From: JAHEZL01 sp046074525
GTDB taxonomy: Bacteria; Bacteroidota; Bacteroidia; Flavobacteriales_C; GCA-002722245
Length of the DNA stretch: 64,000 nt
NCBI GenBank assembly: GCA_046074525.1
Contig: JBJTOK010000010.1
Coordinates: 1 to 64,000, forward strand
Direction of reading: 5' to 3'
Positions 51,342 to 60,811 of this stretch are shown here, piece by piece. Numbering within the stretch: position 1 is the stretch's first letter; each line of letters begins with the position of its first letter. Below the pieces are notes generated by a model that made no database searches, was not told the DNA's origin, and was given only the letters and a program-made list of their open reading frames with translations. The position numbers were made by a program, and so were the translations under genes.

Positions 51342-51401
51342 TATCAGGAGCTGACAAACGGGTTAAAAAACATGCATGACGTTAACGTTGTGATATATTC
51401 A

Positions 51402-52457
51402 CTAAACCCTCTTCACCGTCAATCCCATCCACAAAGTCAGCGGAAAAGCAAACCACAGCACCAAAAAACTCCACCACGGCCAACCCAGCACTCCTATCAT
51501 TGCAAACGACAGGATCGACCAGTACACGGGAAAAAGTAAAGTGCACAAGCCGTATTTTATAGAAGGAAAAAACTCATTTTTGCCTGTAACCTTCTCCGAC
51601 AACCAGTCGATAAGAAAGAATAATGGTCGGTGCACCAGCAGCAAAGGAAAAGACAAAATATTGTAAATGCTAAAAGGAGAAGTAGAACGATCCACTGGTT
51701 TTTCGCTGCTAACATCTGCTTTGGCTAACTCAACCAATTCCTTTCCCGACTTAGGTTTCAGCGCCACCATATTGTTCTGCATTCTTTCGTTGGCTTCATG
51801 GTAACCTTCTTTTTCGAGGTGTAGCACAATAGCACGCAACTCCTGTTCCACCTGAGCTGTAAGAATATTAATGCGATCACCGGAACCGGAGTTTTCCTTC
51901 ACTACTTTTTGCACCGAAATGGCCGGACCGTAATCAATCCAAACGTCCGAACGAAAAGCCATGTGATCGGAGTAATTGAGTCCGACAGGCACTATTTGCA
52001 AATCCAGTTCAGGATATTTCTCCACTGCACCCAGAGCTATGCGCGCCATTCCTTTTTTAAGCGGAAACATGTGTTTATGAGGTTCGCAGGTACCTTCTGG
52101 AAAAATAAGCACCCATTTTTTTTCTGCTAAAGTGCGGTAACACCAGCTGAATACCTCAGCATTATTTTTTACACCGGTGCCATCCTGACTCCGATAAATA
52201 GGCACGATATTCATTCCACTTAAAATCTTCGCTGCTACAGGATGCTTAAAAGCATCAGAACGCGCAAGGAAATAAGCTTGCTTCTTCAATTTGTAGGCTA
52301 CGAGCACTGCATCTAAAAAAGCATTCTGGTGGTTTACAGCCAGTAAAACCGGCTTATCCAGTGGAAGATTTTCCTTGCCGGTAACGTGCACACGACGGTA
52401 GTACAGAGGCAGGGTGATTTTTACCAGGGAGTGCAGTATGTAGTAAAAGAAATTCAT
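51402..52457 (-). CDS. 1-acyl-glycerol-3-phosphate acyltransferase-like protein (PlsC family)
   Basis: 351 residues. PlsC motifs: AVNHQNAFLDAVLVAYKL (HX4D variant NHQNAFLD), MNIVPIYRS, WVLIFPEGTCEPHKHMFPLK and IVPVGLNYSDH. Two or three C-terminal membrane helices (LLVHRPLFFLIDWL; FPVYWSILSFAMIGVLGWPW). Transfers an acyl chain to a lysophospholipid or related lipid. Abuts the stop of the upstream membrane protein gene. Confidence 0.9.
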   Translation of the reverse strand: MNFFYYILHSLVKITLPLYYRRVHVTGKENLPLDKPVLLAVNHQNAFLDAVLVAYKLKKQAYFLARSDAFKHPVAAKILSGMNIVPIYRSQDGTGVKNNAEVFSWCYRTLAEKKWVLIFPEGTCEPHKHMFPLKKGMARIALGAVEKYPELDLQIVPVGLNYSDHMAFRSDVWIDYGPAISVQKVVKENSGSGDRINILTAQVEQELRAIVLHLEKEGYHEANERMQNNMVALKPKSGKELVELAKADVSSEKPVDRSTSPFSIYNILSFPLLLVHRPLFFLIDWLSEKVTGKNEFFPSIKYGLCTLLFPVYWSILSFAMIGVLGWPWWSFLVLWFAFPLTLWMGLTVKRV

Positions 52458-52907
52458 CTATCCTAGCTCCATATCCCTCAAAACGCTTGCTTTTGTAGGT
52501 CTCAAGACAAGAAACATCACCACTATGATGGCGGCAAGACAAAGGAAAATATAATTTGAGGTGAGCAGATAACCAACAATACAAAACAGAGAGGCAGCTT
52601 CCATCAATGCAAAGCGAATGATCAACGCGGTGGAATATTCATTTAATTTATCCACTAGATTATTGCTATCCTTAATTTGCTTCAAGCGTCTTTTAAATAA
52701 AAAAGAGCCCAAGGCAATCCCTCCCGAAACAAGAAGCACAGCCATAATCAACAACATGTTACTGAGTTGTTCCTGCGCAGGATCCATCTCTTTGCCGTTA
52801 TTTGCAATCACAGTAACTCCCGCAAAAAGAAGCTGCCCAACGGTTAGAGCACCGTGAATAATCATCAGCGTACGCAAATACTCTTTAGAAATAATCTGGG
52901 TAAACAT
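52458..52907 (-). CDS. Four-helix membrane protein, unknown
   Basis: 149 residues with about four membrane helices (TLMIIHGALTVGQLLFAG; LLIMAVLLVSGGIALGSFLF; LMEAASLFCIVGYLL; IFLCLAAIIVVMFLVL). No family recognised with confidence. Directly upstream of and touching the PlsC-like gene, hence probably co-transcribed. Confidence 0.8.
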   Translation of the reverse strand: MFTQIISKEYLRTLMIIHGALTVGQLLFAGVTVIANNGKEMDPAQEQLSNMLLIMAVLLVSGGIALGSFLFKRRLKQIKDSNNLVDKLNEYSTALIIRFALMEAASLFCIVGYLLTSNYIFLCLAAIIVVMFLVLRPTKASVLRDMELG

Positions 52908-52972
52908 GGGGTTAAGAATTTTCGACCTTAAGATAAAAACATTTTGTGAAAATTGATTCTTACCTTTAAATC

Positions 52973-53164
52973 ATGTTTACAGAAGGACGATTATATTTTA
53001 TACTTTTCTTTGTGGTGGTCTTTGTCAGCGGACTCATCTTCGCTTACCGCAAGGACATTAAAAACAATCCCAAAATTTTTAAGGGCGCAGGAAGAATACT
53101 GATTTACGTCTTGATTTGTGTAGCGATATTCTCTGGTATCGTGAAATTGCTCCGCTTCTTTTAA
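52973..53164 (+). CDS. Small two-helix membrane protein
   Basis: 63 residues: MFTEGRLYFILFFVVVFVSG, a helix, a basic loop (YRKDIKNNPKIF), and a second helix ending KLLRFF. Conserved small proteins of this shape occur next to mutS in Bacteroidota. Function unknown. Its stop overlaps that of mutS on the other strand. Confidence 0.72.
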   Translation: MFTEGRLYFILFFVVVFVSGLIFAYRKDIKNNPKIFKGAGRILIYVLICVAIFSGIVKLLRFF

Positions 53165-55773
53165 CCCAAACGCTTCTTTATTTCACTTAGCTTCATCAAC
53201 GCTTCAACAGGAGTAAGCGTATTGATATCAATGCGTGTTAAATCATCACGCACCTCCTCCAGCACCGGATCATCCAGCTGAATAAAGCTTAGCTGCATAC
53301 CTGAGGCAACATCGGGTTTAATTTTTTCACGCAGATCGTGGCTGCCGTTATCTCGCTGCTGTTCCAAACGCTTCAATACTTCGTTGGCATTGGAGATAAC
53401 AAGTTTTGGCAATCCGGCCAATTTCGCCACATGAATACCAAAGCTGTGTTCACTTCCACCCTGCGCCAGCTTGCGGAGGAAGATGATTTTTCCATCAATC
53501 TCCTTCACCGACACGTTGAAATTCTTAATGCGCGGAAATAAATTAGTCATCTCATTCAGCTCATGATAATGCGTAGCGAATAGCGTTTTCGGCTTAAACA
53601 AAGGATACTGATGAAGATACTCAGCTATTGACCAGGCTATGGAAATACCGTCGTATGTACTGGTTCCGCGACCTATTTCATCGAGAAGAATCAACGAACG
53701 CTCCGATAAATTATTGAGGATATTTGCTGTTTCATTCATCTCCACCATGAAGGTAGATTCACCTGTAGAGATATTGTCAGAAGCTCCAACACGCGTAAAA
53801 ATTTTGTCGACAACACCCATCTTCACGCGCTTTGCCGGAACATACGAACCAATCTGCGCCATCAACACAATCAATGCTGTTTGACGCAGCAATGCAGACT
53901 TACCCGACATGTTCGGTCCGGTCACCATTATGATTTGCTGCTGCTGATCATCGAGGTAAATATCATTGGCGACATATTTTTCGCCGACAGGAAGATTTTT
54001 TTCAATCACAGGATGTCTTCCGGCTTCAATATCAATGATGAGTGAATCATCCACTTCGGGACGAACATAATTACACTCTTGTGCTTGTTTCGCAAAGCCT
54101 GCAAGGCAATCCAGTGTTGCCACCAGTGCTGAATTTCGCTGAAAAATCACGAGATGATCCGCTGCATTCGATATCAGTTCGTTGAACAATGACAATTCAA
54201 TTTCATTGATCTTGTCTTCGGCCTGTAAAATTTTAGTTTCAAAAGTTTTTAATTCCTCAGTGATGTAGCGCTCAGCATTCACCAGTGTTTGCTTGCGAAT
54301 CCAGGTCTCGGGAACTTTGTCCTTGTGCGTATTGCGAACTTCTATGTAGTAACCGAAAACATTGTTGAAAGCAATTTTCAAAGAGGAAATTCCGGTAGCA
54401 TCGCTTTCTCGCTGCTGTACATCGAGCAAATAATTTTTTGAATCGGTAGATAGTTTGCGATATTCATCGAGTTCATTGTGAACGCCATCAGCTATCAATC
54501 GCCCCTTACCCACCAGTGAAGGCGGATCGGGATACAGCACCTTCTCTACTTTCTGCACAAAGGCCGGCAAAGCATCCAGCTCATTCAGCAAAGTACTGAA
54601 CTCGGGATTAGTGCTGTCGTTGAAAGATTTTATTTTTTCAATCGCCTGCAAAGAACATTTAAGGTTCCATATTTCACGAGGTGAAACACGTCCCATCGCT
54701 ATCTTCGAGGCAATACGTTCTATATCGGAAATGTTGCTGAGAACAGTGCGCAACTCTTCCGTCACTTCTCGGTTTTGCAGCAAGTGACCAACAAGAGCAT
54801 GGCGGTAATTGATCTTCTCTTTGTCTTTTAATGGCAGTACCAGCCACTTGCGGAGCATCCGCCCCCCCATTGGTGTAAGCGTTTGATCAATCACGTCCAG
54901 CAAAGTAATGGCGCCGTGATTCGCGGAATATACCAACTCGAGATTACGGATAGTAAATGGATCCAACCATACAAAATCATCGCTAACAATCTTGGAAATT
55001 TTATTGATATGTGAAAGCTTGTCTTGCTGATTGAAATGCAGGTAATGCAAAATGGAACCAGCGGCAGTTACCGATAATGGTTCCTTGTCAATGCCGTAGC
55101 CTTTCAGACTATCGGTTTCAAACTGTTTTTGAATTTGTTCCTTGGCATAATCGGTCCCGTATACCCAATCTTCTAATCCGTAAGTATAATAGCGGCCACC
55201 AAAGAGTTCGGTGAACTTCTGGATTTTATTTTTCTGAAACAGCACTTCTTTGGGCAGAAAGCTATTGAGTGTTTTGCTGATATAACCAAATTCCCCTTCG
55301 GTAACATAAAATTCACCGGTGCTGATATCAACTAATGCAAGTCCGGCGCGGTTTTTATCGATACATACGCTGGCGAGGTAATTATTGCTTTTGTGATCTA
55401 AAACTTTATCACTCATTGCAACGCCAGGAGTCACCACTTCGGTAACGCCACGTTTTACAATGGTTTTGGTCATTTTGGGATCTTCCAGCTGATCGCACAC
55501 CGCAACGCGTTGACCAGCCTTCACAAGTTTTGGTAAATAGGTTTCCAGAGAATGATGTGGAAAGCCTGCCAATGCAACTTCAGAAGCTGTGCCATTGGAA
55601 CGCTTGGTCAGTACGATACCCAATATCTTAGAAGTTTTTACAGCATCTTCATTGAAAGTTTCATAGAAATCGCCCACGCGGAAAAGCACCAAAGCATCAG
55701 GATACTTTTCCTTAACACCATAGTATTGCTTCATTAATGGCGTTTCATTTTTATCTTTGACGGGCGTACTCAA
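53161..55773 (-). CDS. mutS: DNA mismatch repair protein MutS
   Basis: 870 residues, read from a TTG at 55773; no in-frame ATG lies upstream, and the next ATG (55734) falls inside the conserved N-terminal NETPLMKQYYGVKEKYPD. Mismatch reading FRVGDFYETF, clamp and lever regions, then the ATPase: Walker A GPNMSGKSALLRQTALIVLM, LLDEIGRGTSTYDG and ATHYHELNEM. Recognises mismatches and recruits MutL. Normal length. Confidence 0.97.
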   Translation of the reverse strand: MSTPVKDKNETPLMKQYYGVKEKYPDALVLFRVGDFYETFNEDAVKTSKILGIVLTKRSNGTASEVALAGFPHHSLETYLPKLVKAGQRVAVCDQLEDPKMTKTIVKRGVTEVVTPGVAMSDKVLDHKSNNYLASVCIDKNRAGLALVDISTGEFYVTEGEFGYISKTLNSFLPKEVLFQKNKIQKFTELFGGRYYTYGLEDWVYGTDYAKEQIQKQFETDSLKGYGIDKEPLSVTAAGSILHYLHFNQQDKLSHINKISKIVSDDFVWLDPFTIRNLELVYSANHGAITLLDVIDQTLTPMGGRMLRKWLVLPLKDKEKINYRHALVGHLLQNREVTEELRTVLSNISDIERIASKIAMGRVSPREIWNLKCSLQAIEKIKSFNDSTNPEFSTLLNELDALPAFVQKVEKVLYPDPPSLVGKGRLIADGVHNELDEYRKLSTDSKNYLLDVQQRESDATGISSLKIAFNNVFGYYIEVRNTHKDKVPETWIRKQTLVNAERYITEELKTFETKILQAEDKINEIELSLFNELISNAADHLVIFQRNSALVATLDCLAGFAKQAQECNYVRPEVDDSLIIDIEAGRHPVIEKNLPVGEKYVANDIYLDDQQQQIIMVTGPNMSGKSALLRQTALIVLMAQIGSYVPAKRVKMGVVDKIFTRVGASDNISTGESTFMVEMNETANILNNLSERSLILLDEIGRGTSTYDGISIAWSIAEYLHQYPLFKPKTLFATHYHELNEMTNLFPRIKNFNVSVKEIDGKIIFLRKLAQGGSEHSFGIHVAKLAGLPKLVISNANEVLKRLEQQRDNGSHDLREKIKPDVASGMQLSFIQLDDPVLEEVRDDLTRIDINTLTPVEALMKLSEIKKRLG

Positions 55774-55863
55774 AACAGCAGATTTTAATCCCGGTAAATT
55801 TACTAAAGGGATGATGTCGGGAGGAAAATAGCGCAGCTATAATATTAACATTTTTCAGAATTT

Positions 55864-56394
55864 ATGAAGAAATTGTCGATGGATGAATTGAACCGTATGA
55901 CGGTGGAAGAATTCAAAAAAGCGGAGAAAACCCCTCTCATCATCTTGCTCGATAACATCAGGAGTTTGAATAACGTTGGCGCCATCTTCCGCACTGCCGA
56001 TGCCTTTTTACTGGAGGGAATATATTTATGTGGCATCACTGCAACGCCACCCCACAGAGAGATTCAGAAAACAGCGTTGGGTGCGACAGAATCAGTAAAC
56101 TGGAAGCATTTTGAAAACATCTTGGATGCGATTGAGGACCTCAAGGACAACGGCTATAAAATCATCTCTATAGAACAAGTGGAAAAACCTGTTTATCTGC
56201 AAGACTTTCAACCGGAAAAAGCCGCGAAATATGCCATTGTTTTAGGTAATGAGGTAGAAGGCGTGAGCCAGGAAGTCATTAATCAAAGCGACTACTGCAT
56301 TGAAGTTCCACAACTGGGCACAAAACACTCCCTAAACGTCTCAGTTTGCGCGGGGATATTGATTTGGGATATGTTTGTTAAGCTGAGGAAATAA
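55864..56394 (+). CDS. TrmH/SpoU-family RNA 2'-O-methyltransferase
   Basis: 176 residues. SPOUT motifs: LDNIRSLNNVGAIFRTADAF (motif 1), YAIVLGNEVEGVSQEVIN (motif 2), CIEVPQLGTKHSLNVSVCAG (motif 3). Methylates a ribose 2'-OH in tRNA or rRNA; the exact target is unknown. A short N-terminus, without the L30e-like extension of RlmB. Confidence 0.92.
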   Translation: MKKLSMDELNRMTVEEFKKAEKTPLIILLDNIRSLNNVGAIFRTADAFLLEGIYLCGITATPPHREIQKTALGATESVNWKHFENILDAIEDLKDNGYKIISIEQVEKPVYLQDFQPEKAAKYAIVLGNEVEGVSQEVINQSDYCIEVPQLGTKHSLNVSVCAGILIWDMFVKLRK

Positions 56395-56415
56395 ATCATT
56401 TTCAACCATATTAAA

Positions 56416-56767
56416 GAGATTTCCACGGAGTTTTGCGCATGGTTTTCCCTCTTGGATAAGAGGGGCGCGAAGGTTTTGTGCGTGAGCAGGGAGATAGAAA
56501 CAGCGTAATGAACGATCTCCTCCTCACTACTTTCCAGCACACCCCTCTTCTCCAAGAGGCAATGCCCCAGATTAAAACAAGAAATGGATTTATTTATGAG
56601 CTGCAATGCTTGCGGCTGTGAAATGGTTAAGTATACGATTAATGATAATGGCTTGTCAACCACACTAAAGCCGAAAACATTGCGGCTCTATGTGCGCACA
56701 TCCTTGTCTTAATCTGGGCCATCACCTTCCAAGAGGGAACACATGCGCAAAACTCCGCGGGAACCTC
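56416..56767. repeat. Composite nested palindrome of about 350 bp
   Basis: Outer arms 56416-56441 and 56742-56767 are inverted copies (CGGAGTTTTGCGCATG core; about 23 of 26 bases). Inside are TCCCTCTTGG (56446-56455) with CCAAGAGGGA (56729-56738), and ATGCCCCAGATTAAAACAAG (56563-56582) with an inverted near copy around 56703-56722. It resembles a non-coding mobile or recombination-born element. No transposase gene inside. Confidence 0.75.
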
Positions 56768-56810
56768 TATAATCCTTAGGATCTAAGGAAAAAATATAGG
56801 AAATCCCTAA

Positions 56811-56842
56811 AACAAAAACGCCCCTGGTTTCCCAGAGGCGCT
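56811..56842 (-). terminator. ompA-like gene terminator
   Basis: On the minus strand CGCCTCTGG pairs with CCAGGGGCG (one mismatch) around a short loop, followed by TTTTTGTTTT. Confidence 0.85.
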
Positions 56843-56865
56843 TTCGCTAAATTATTCGAGTGATA

Positions 56866-58356
56866 CTATTTTCCGATTGAAAAGTCAACCCTTCTGTCAA
56901 CGATTGAGCCTTTACCCTTAGTAAGAACATCAGCGTTTCCTTTAGAGTCAGTTGACAATCTAGCTTTATCGATTCCGTAAACTTTCACCAAGTGAGCTAC
57001 AACCGCATCAGCTCTTCTCTGAGCTAATTTCTTGTTGTATTCAGGAGAACCTACGTTATCTGCGTGACCAACTACTACAAGTTTCAGTTTAGGATTAGCT
57101 TTCAAAGCCTGAGCCACTGTAGTCATTGCAGGGTAGTTGTTGTATTCAACTACTGTAGAGTTAACCTGGAAGTAGATAGAAGGCAATCCAGATGGAGTGT
57201 AGCTAGCGCCAGCTTCTCCTTTAGGAGCAACAATTCCACTGCTAGCAGTTTGGATAGTAACACCTTTGAAATCCACCTGAGCACCTTTAGCTGTGTTTGG
57301 CTCCATATCTCTGCTGTCACCTACACCGTCACCATCAGAGTCAACCTCAACACCATTTTCGTTTACTTTAGCACCGTTAGCAGAGAATCTCTCTTGGTCC
57401 ATATAGTCAGGCACACCGTCACCGTCAGTATCTACTGAAGTACCGTCACCATAAACTTTAGCACCTTTAGCGGTGTTGTTGTCTTTGTCATATTTATCTG
57501 CGATACCATCACCGTCTTTGTCACCAAATCCGTCGATCAGCTCACTAACTTTAGCAACTTGCTCAACAACAACCTGAGATTCCGGACGGCTGTACTTATT
57601 GCTGAAGTTATAAACAACACCTAATGAAGTATATTGATAGATGTCGTTAGAATTACCTGTTGCAAATGCATCCAATTTATCAGATTGCATATAATGACCG
57701 CTCAAATCAAAAGTAATACCCAGATTAGGAGTAACATTATACTTAACGCCAAGACCTAATGGAACAACCACTTCACTGGTTCTTTTTACTTTCATGTTTT
57801 TAAGATCGTAACCATTGTATCCTTCGTATTTAACGATAGGATCTGTGTCGTCATCCTTAACCAGTTTGTATCTTACAGATCTGAAGTTAGTGAAACCTAC
57901 CCCGATATATCCGTACACACTCCATTTACGTGGTTTGGTAGAGTTGCTGAACAACAGGTTTGTAAGGTTTGTATTCACATTCAGGGTTGGCTCAAAAAGA
58001 TCCCCTGAAAACCATTGCATATGTGCCAGAGCATGTTTCTTGCTGCTGGTTCCTGTGCTAAAACGGCTCACACCGTTCACAGTACCATAAATTAAACTAC
58101 CTTGAATACTAAAAATTGAATTAATGGCATAAGACGCATTAATTCCGCCTCCCCACCCAAGTTCTGAGTGAAATTTGGTAGCTACGCCAAAGTCATATTG
58201 CTTAATGTCTGTATAAGCCAACATTGACCCAGCATTAACGCCCACTGAGAGCCTGTCTAAGAAAGAACTTTTCTTAGTTGTATCAACCTGAGCTGATAAC
58301 GTATTTAAGCTTACCACTGCTGCTAAGCCTAAAGTTATTTGTGATTTAAATTTCAT
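56866..58356 (-). CDS. OmpA-family outer-membrane protein with TSP3 repeats
   Basis: 496 residues. The signal peptide is MKFKSQITLGLAAVVSLNTLSAQ. An N-terminal beta-barrel (about 35-255), then Asp-rich thrombospondin type 3 repeats (DKDGDGIADKYDKDNN; VDTDGDGVPDYMDQ; VDSDGDGVGDSRDM), and a C-terminal OmpA-like domain (about 385-496) with VVGHADNVGSPEYNKKLAQR, which binds peptidoglycan. Probably an abundant structural outer-membrane protein: it has a strong-looking promoter at 58393-58423 and a terminator. Confidence 0.95.
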   Translation of the reverse strand: MKFKSQITLGLAAVVSLNTLSAQVDTTKKSSFLDRLSVGVNAGSMLAYTDIKQYDFGVATKFHSELGWGGGINASYAINSIFSIQGSLIYGTVNGVSRFSTGTSSKKHALAHMQWFSGDLFEPTLNVNTNLTNLLFSNSTKPRKWSVYGYIGVGFTNFRSVRYKLVKDDDTDPIVKYEGYNGYDLKNMKVKRTSEVVVPLGLGVKYNVTPNLGITFDLSGHYMQSDKLDAFATGNSNDIYQYTSLGVVYNFSNKYSRPESQVVVEQVAKVSELIDGFGDKDGDGIADKYDKDNNTAKGAKVYGDGTSVDTDGDGVPDYMDQERFSANGAKVNENGVEVDSDGDGVGDSRDMEPNTAKGAQVDFKGVTIQTASSGIVAPKGEAGASYTPSGLPSIYFQVNSTVVEYNNYPAMTTVAQALKANPKLKLVVVGHADNVGSPEYNKKLAQRRADAVVAHLVKVYGIDKARLSTDSKGNADVLTKGKGSIVDRRVDFSIGK

Positions 58357-58392
58357 GGTTTGAATAATTTAGTATTCCTGTTAATTTGACTG

Positions 58393-58423
58393 CAATAATA
58401 AAGAATGTTTTATTTTTTGCAAA
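58393..58423 (-). promoter_or_regulatory. Promoter of the OmpA-family gene
   Basis: On the minus strand TTTG (58423-58420), a 19-base spacer, and TATTATTG (58400-58393), one base from the TAnnTTTG consensus. An inverted repeat GAATGTTTT (58403-58411) / AAAACATTC (58421-58429) overlaps the -33 element and could be an operator. Confidence 0.7.
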
Positions 58424-58440
58424 ACATTCACGTTTTTTTT

Positions 58441-58929
58441 TTATATTCTGTAAACTTTCATCTCGTCCCCGCAAATTTCCTGCAATTCCAGCATGGTTTT
58501 ACCCAACAAGGGATGCCGGATCTCCCCTCCTATCTCCGCTAAAGGTATTAATGCAAACAAACGTTCGTGTAACCTGGCGTGCGGTATTATTAACTCCCGA
58601 GTATTAACAACTTCGTTTCCATAAAGCAAGATATCTATATCAATCGTGCGGGAAGCATAACCTTCACTCTCCGCTTTGACGCGACCAATAACACTTTCCA
58701 TCTTCTTGATTTTTTGCAAAATCAGCTCAGGAAGCAAATCCGACTCAATTTTCAGCACCTGGTTCAAAAACAGCGACTCACTGCTGAAGCCCCAGGGTTC
58801 TGTTTCGTAGATAGCCGACTCTTTTACAATTTCTCCGAGCTGCTCGACTATACAAGTGCGTGCCAGCGAAAGATATTCCTGCCGGTTACCCAGGTTACTG
58901 CCCAATAAAAGAAAGACTTCCTTTTTCAT
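58441..58929 (-). CDS. folK: 2-amino-4-hydroxy-6-hydroxymethyldihydropteridine diphosphokinase
   Basis: 162 residues from the ATG at 58929 (MKKEVFLLLGSNLGNRQEYL); the open frame extends 24 residues upstream into the sppA promoter and has no family features. Motifs: ESAIYETEPWGF, NQVLKIESDL, SRTIDIDILLYGNEVV and LIIPHARLHERLFALIPLAE. Pyrophosphorylates the pterin in folate synthesis. Divergent from sppA. Confidence 0.95.
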   Translation of the reverse strand: MKKEVFLLLGSNLGNRQEYLSLARTCIVEQLGEIVKESAIYETEPWGFSSESLFLNQVLKIESDLLPELILQKIKKMESVIGRVKAESEGYASRTIDIDILLYGNEVVNTRELIIPHARLHERLFALIPLAEIGGEIRHPLLGKTMLELQEICGDEMKVYRI

Positions 58930-58967
58930 TCGGCGGCTAAGATAGTCGGGAAACCGCAAAAAAGAGA

Positions 58968-58975
58968 TATTTTTG
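58968..58975 (+). promoter_or_regulatory. Candidate -7 element of sppA
   Basis: TATTTTTG matches TAnnTTTG. The ATG at 58991 follows after 15 bases; this argues against the longer frame starting at 58973. Confidence 0.5.
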
Positions 58976-58990
58976 ACGCAAAGAAAAATT

Positions 58991-60781
58991 ATGAGTTTCA
59001 AAACGTCATTCTGGGGTGGACTGGTAGCTTACCTCGTAGGAAAACTGGTATATACCATCATTTTCATCATCTTGCTTCTGGCCATTGCCGGGGGAATTGC
59101 AGCTTCCTTCAGCGACGAAAAAGAACAGCTCAGCATCACCGAACCTGTTTTTCTTCAACTCCACCTGCAGGGCAACATCACTGAACGCAAGAGCGACAAC
59201 CCGCTCTCAGCCTTAATCAACGAAGAAAAGCAGGCCACGCCTTCTTTACAGGAAATCAAGGAAGGGTTGGCTTATGCCGAACAAGATCCGCTGGTGAAGG
59301 GCGTATTGCTTGATTTTTCGGGCTTGTCGACCGGTGTGGCCAATATTGAGGAACTGCGCAACGAATTGCTCAGGTTTAAAAAATCAGGAAAGAAAGTCTA
59401 CAGCTACAGCAATGGCTACGGCCAAAGCGATTATTACCTTGCATCCTGCGCCGATTCTATATGGCTCAATCCACAGGGCGGCATTGAATTCAAGGGCTTG
59501 TCGATGAAATATCTTTTCTTCAAAAATCTCCTGGCGAAACTCGGTGTAAAAGCCGAAATTTTCCGTCAGGGAAAATACAAAAGTGCTATTGAACCTTTTG
59601 AACTCGATTCGATGAGTACCGCCAGTGAAGAGCAATCCAGCGCTTTACTCCATTCCATCTGGGATGATATTCTCGCTAAAATTTCCAAAAACAGAAAAAC
59701 AAATGCAACGAATCTGAATGCAATTGCTGATAGTTTGATTTTACTAAATGCCTTGCAGGCTAAGGCAAATCATTTGATTGACGGCATGTATTACCGCGAT
59801 CAGGTGGAAGCACAACTTGCAAAAGCGTCCAGCAAAAAACAACCACTGGTAGCATTGACGGCTTATCTCAACACCAAACAAAATCCAATTGAAGAAATTG
59901 AAAGCGATGAAAACAAAAAAAAACAAATTGCCATTTTGTATGCCGAAGGAGAAATCATTGATGGCAAAGGCAACAAGGAACAAATTGGGGATGTGACTTT
60001 CATGAATGAACTGAAAAAAATCAGGGAAGACAGTAATATTAAAGCCCTGGTCATCCGCATTAATTCACCGGGTGGCAGTGCGCTGGCTTCCGAAAACATT
60101 TTGCGCGAAGTAGAACTCGTGAAGAAAGTAAAACCAGTGGTGATCTCTATGGGCAATGTCGCAGCATCTGGCGGCTATTACATCGCCTGCAAAGCCGATG
60201 CTATCGTGGCGCAACCCAATACTATCACTGGATCCATCGGTGTTTTCGGAATGATGTTCAACATGCGCGAACTCCTGGAAGATAAAATCGGCGTAAGCTT
60301 TGATGGCGTAAACACCAATAAACACTCAGACTTCCCAAGTATTAACCGCGAAGTAAATGCGAAGGAAAAAGAAATCATTCAAAAAGAAATTGCCTTAGTT
60401 TATGATGTATTCAAGCAAAGAGTAGCGAGCGGACGTATGCTTTCTGTAGCGATGGTCGACAGTCTGGGGCGTGGAAGGGTGTGGTCGGGAATTGATGCAA
60501 AAAAAATCGGACTCATTGATGAGCTGGGTGGACTCGAGGATGCCATCGCCATCGCGGCGAAAAAAGCAAAACTAAAAAATTACGAAACACGCTCTTATCC
60601 CCATTATGACTTCCAGCTGGCAAATGTCCTGAAGGATTTTTCATCGCTTGAAATACAACAAAAAATTCAGGAGAGTCCGGAACTGAAAAACCATTATTCC
60701 GCCATCATGAATCTGCTCCGACAAATGCAGTCGATGAAGGGAATACAAACCCGTTTACCAGGAGAAATTATCATTGAATAA
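58991..60781 (+). CDS. sppA: Signal peptide peptidase SppA (67K type)
   Basis: 596 residues from the ATG at 58991. An N-terminal membrane helix (LVYTIIFIILLLAIAGGIAA), then two SppA-type domains. The catalytic Lys is in FRQGKYKSAIEPF (about residue 195) and the nucleophile Ser in NVAASGGYYIACKAD (about residue 392); NSPGGSALASENILREVE and TITGSIGVFG match the family. Membrane-bound Ser-Lys protease that clears cleaved signal peptides. First of a probable plus-strand operon. Confidence 0.95.
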   Translation: MSFKTSFWGGLVAYLVGKLVYTIIFIILLLAIAGGIAASFSDEKEQLSITEPVFLQLHLQGNITERKSDNPLSALINEEKQATPSLQEIKEGLAYAEQDPLVKGVLLDFSGLSTGVANIEELRNELLRFKKSGKKVYSYSNGYGQSDYYLASCADSIWLNPQGGIEFKGLSMKYLFFKNLLAKLGVKAEIFRQGKYKSAIEPFELDSMSTASEEQSSALLHSIWDDILAKISKNRKTNATNLNAIADSLILLNALQAKANHLIDGMYYRDQVEAQLAKASSKKQPLVALTAYLNTKQNPIEEIESDENKKKQIAILYAEGEIIDGKGNKEQIGDVTFMNELKKIREDSNIKALVIRINSPGGSALASENILREVELVKKVKPVVISMGNVAASGGYYIACKADAIVAQPNTITGSIGVFGMMFNMRELLEDKIGVSFDGVNTNKHSDFPSINREVNAKEKEIIQKEIALVYDVFKQRVASGRMLSVAMVDSLGRGRVWSGIDAKKIGLIDELGGLEDAIAIAAKKAKLKNYETRSYPHYDFQLANVLKDFSSLEIQQKIQESPELKNHYSAIMNLLRQMQSMKGIQTRLPGEIIIE

Positions 60782-60811
60782 TAATATTACTTTTACCGCA
60801 TAGGCTTGTAA

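Larger units (their letters stand above)
56395..56865. other. 471-base intergenic region with a composite palindromic element
   Basis: Lies after the stop of the convergent TrmH-family gene and includes the OmpA terminator (56811-56842). Nearly all the rest is the nested palindrome at 56416-56767. A 123-codon minus-strand frame (56292-56663) has no family features and overlaps trmH, so it is not called. Confidence 0.75.

Noticed and set aside
51264..51539. 91-codon plus-strand frame
   Set aside because: Runs through a repeat copy and into the PlsC-like gene on the other strand.
56292..56663. 123-codon minus-strand frame
   Set aside because: Overlaps the trmH-like gene and runs into a palindromic element; no family match seen.
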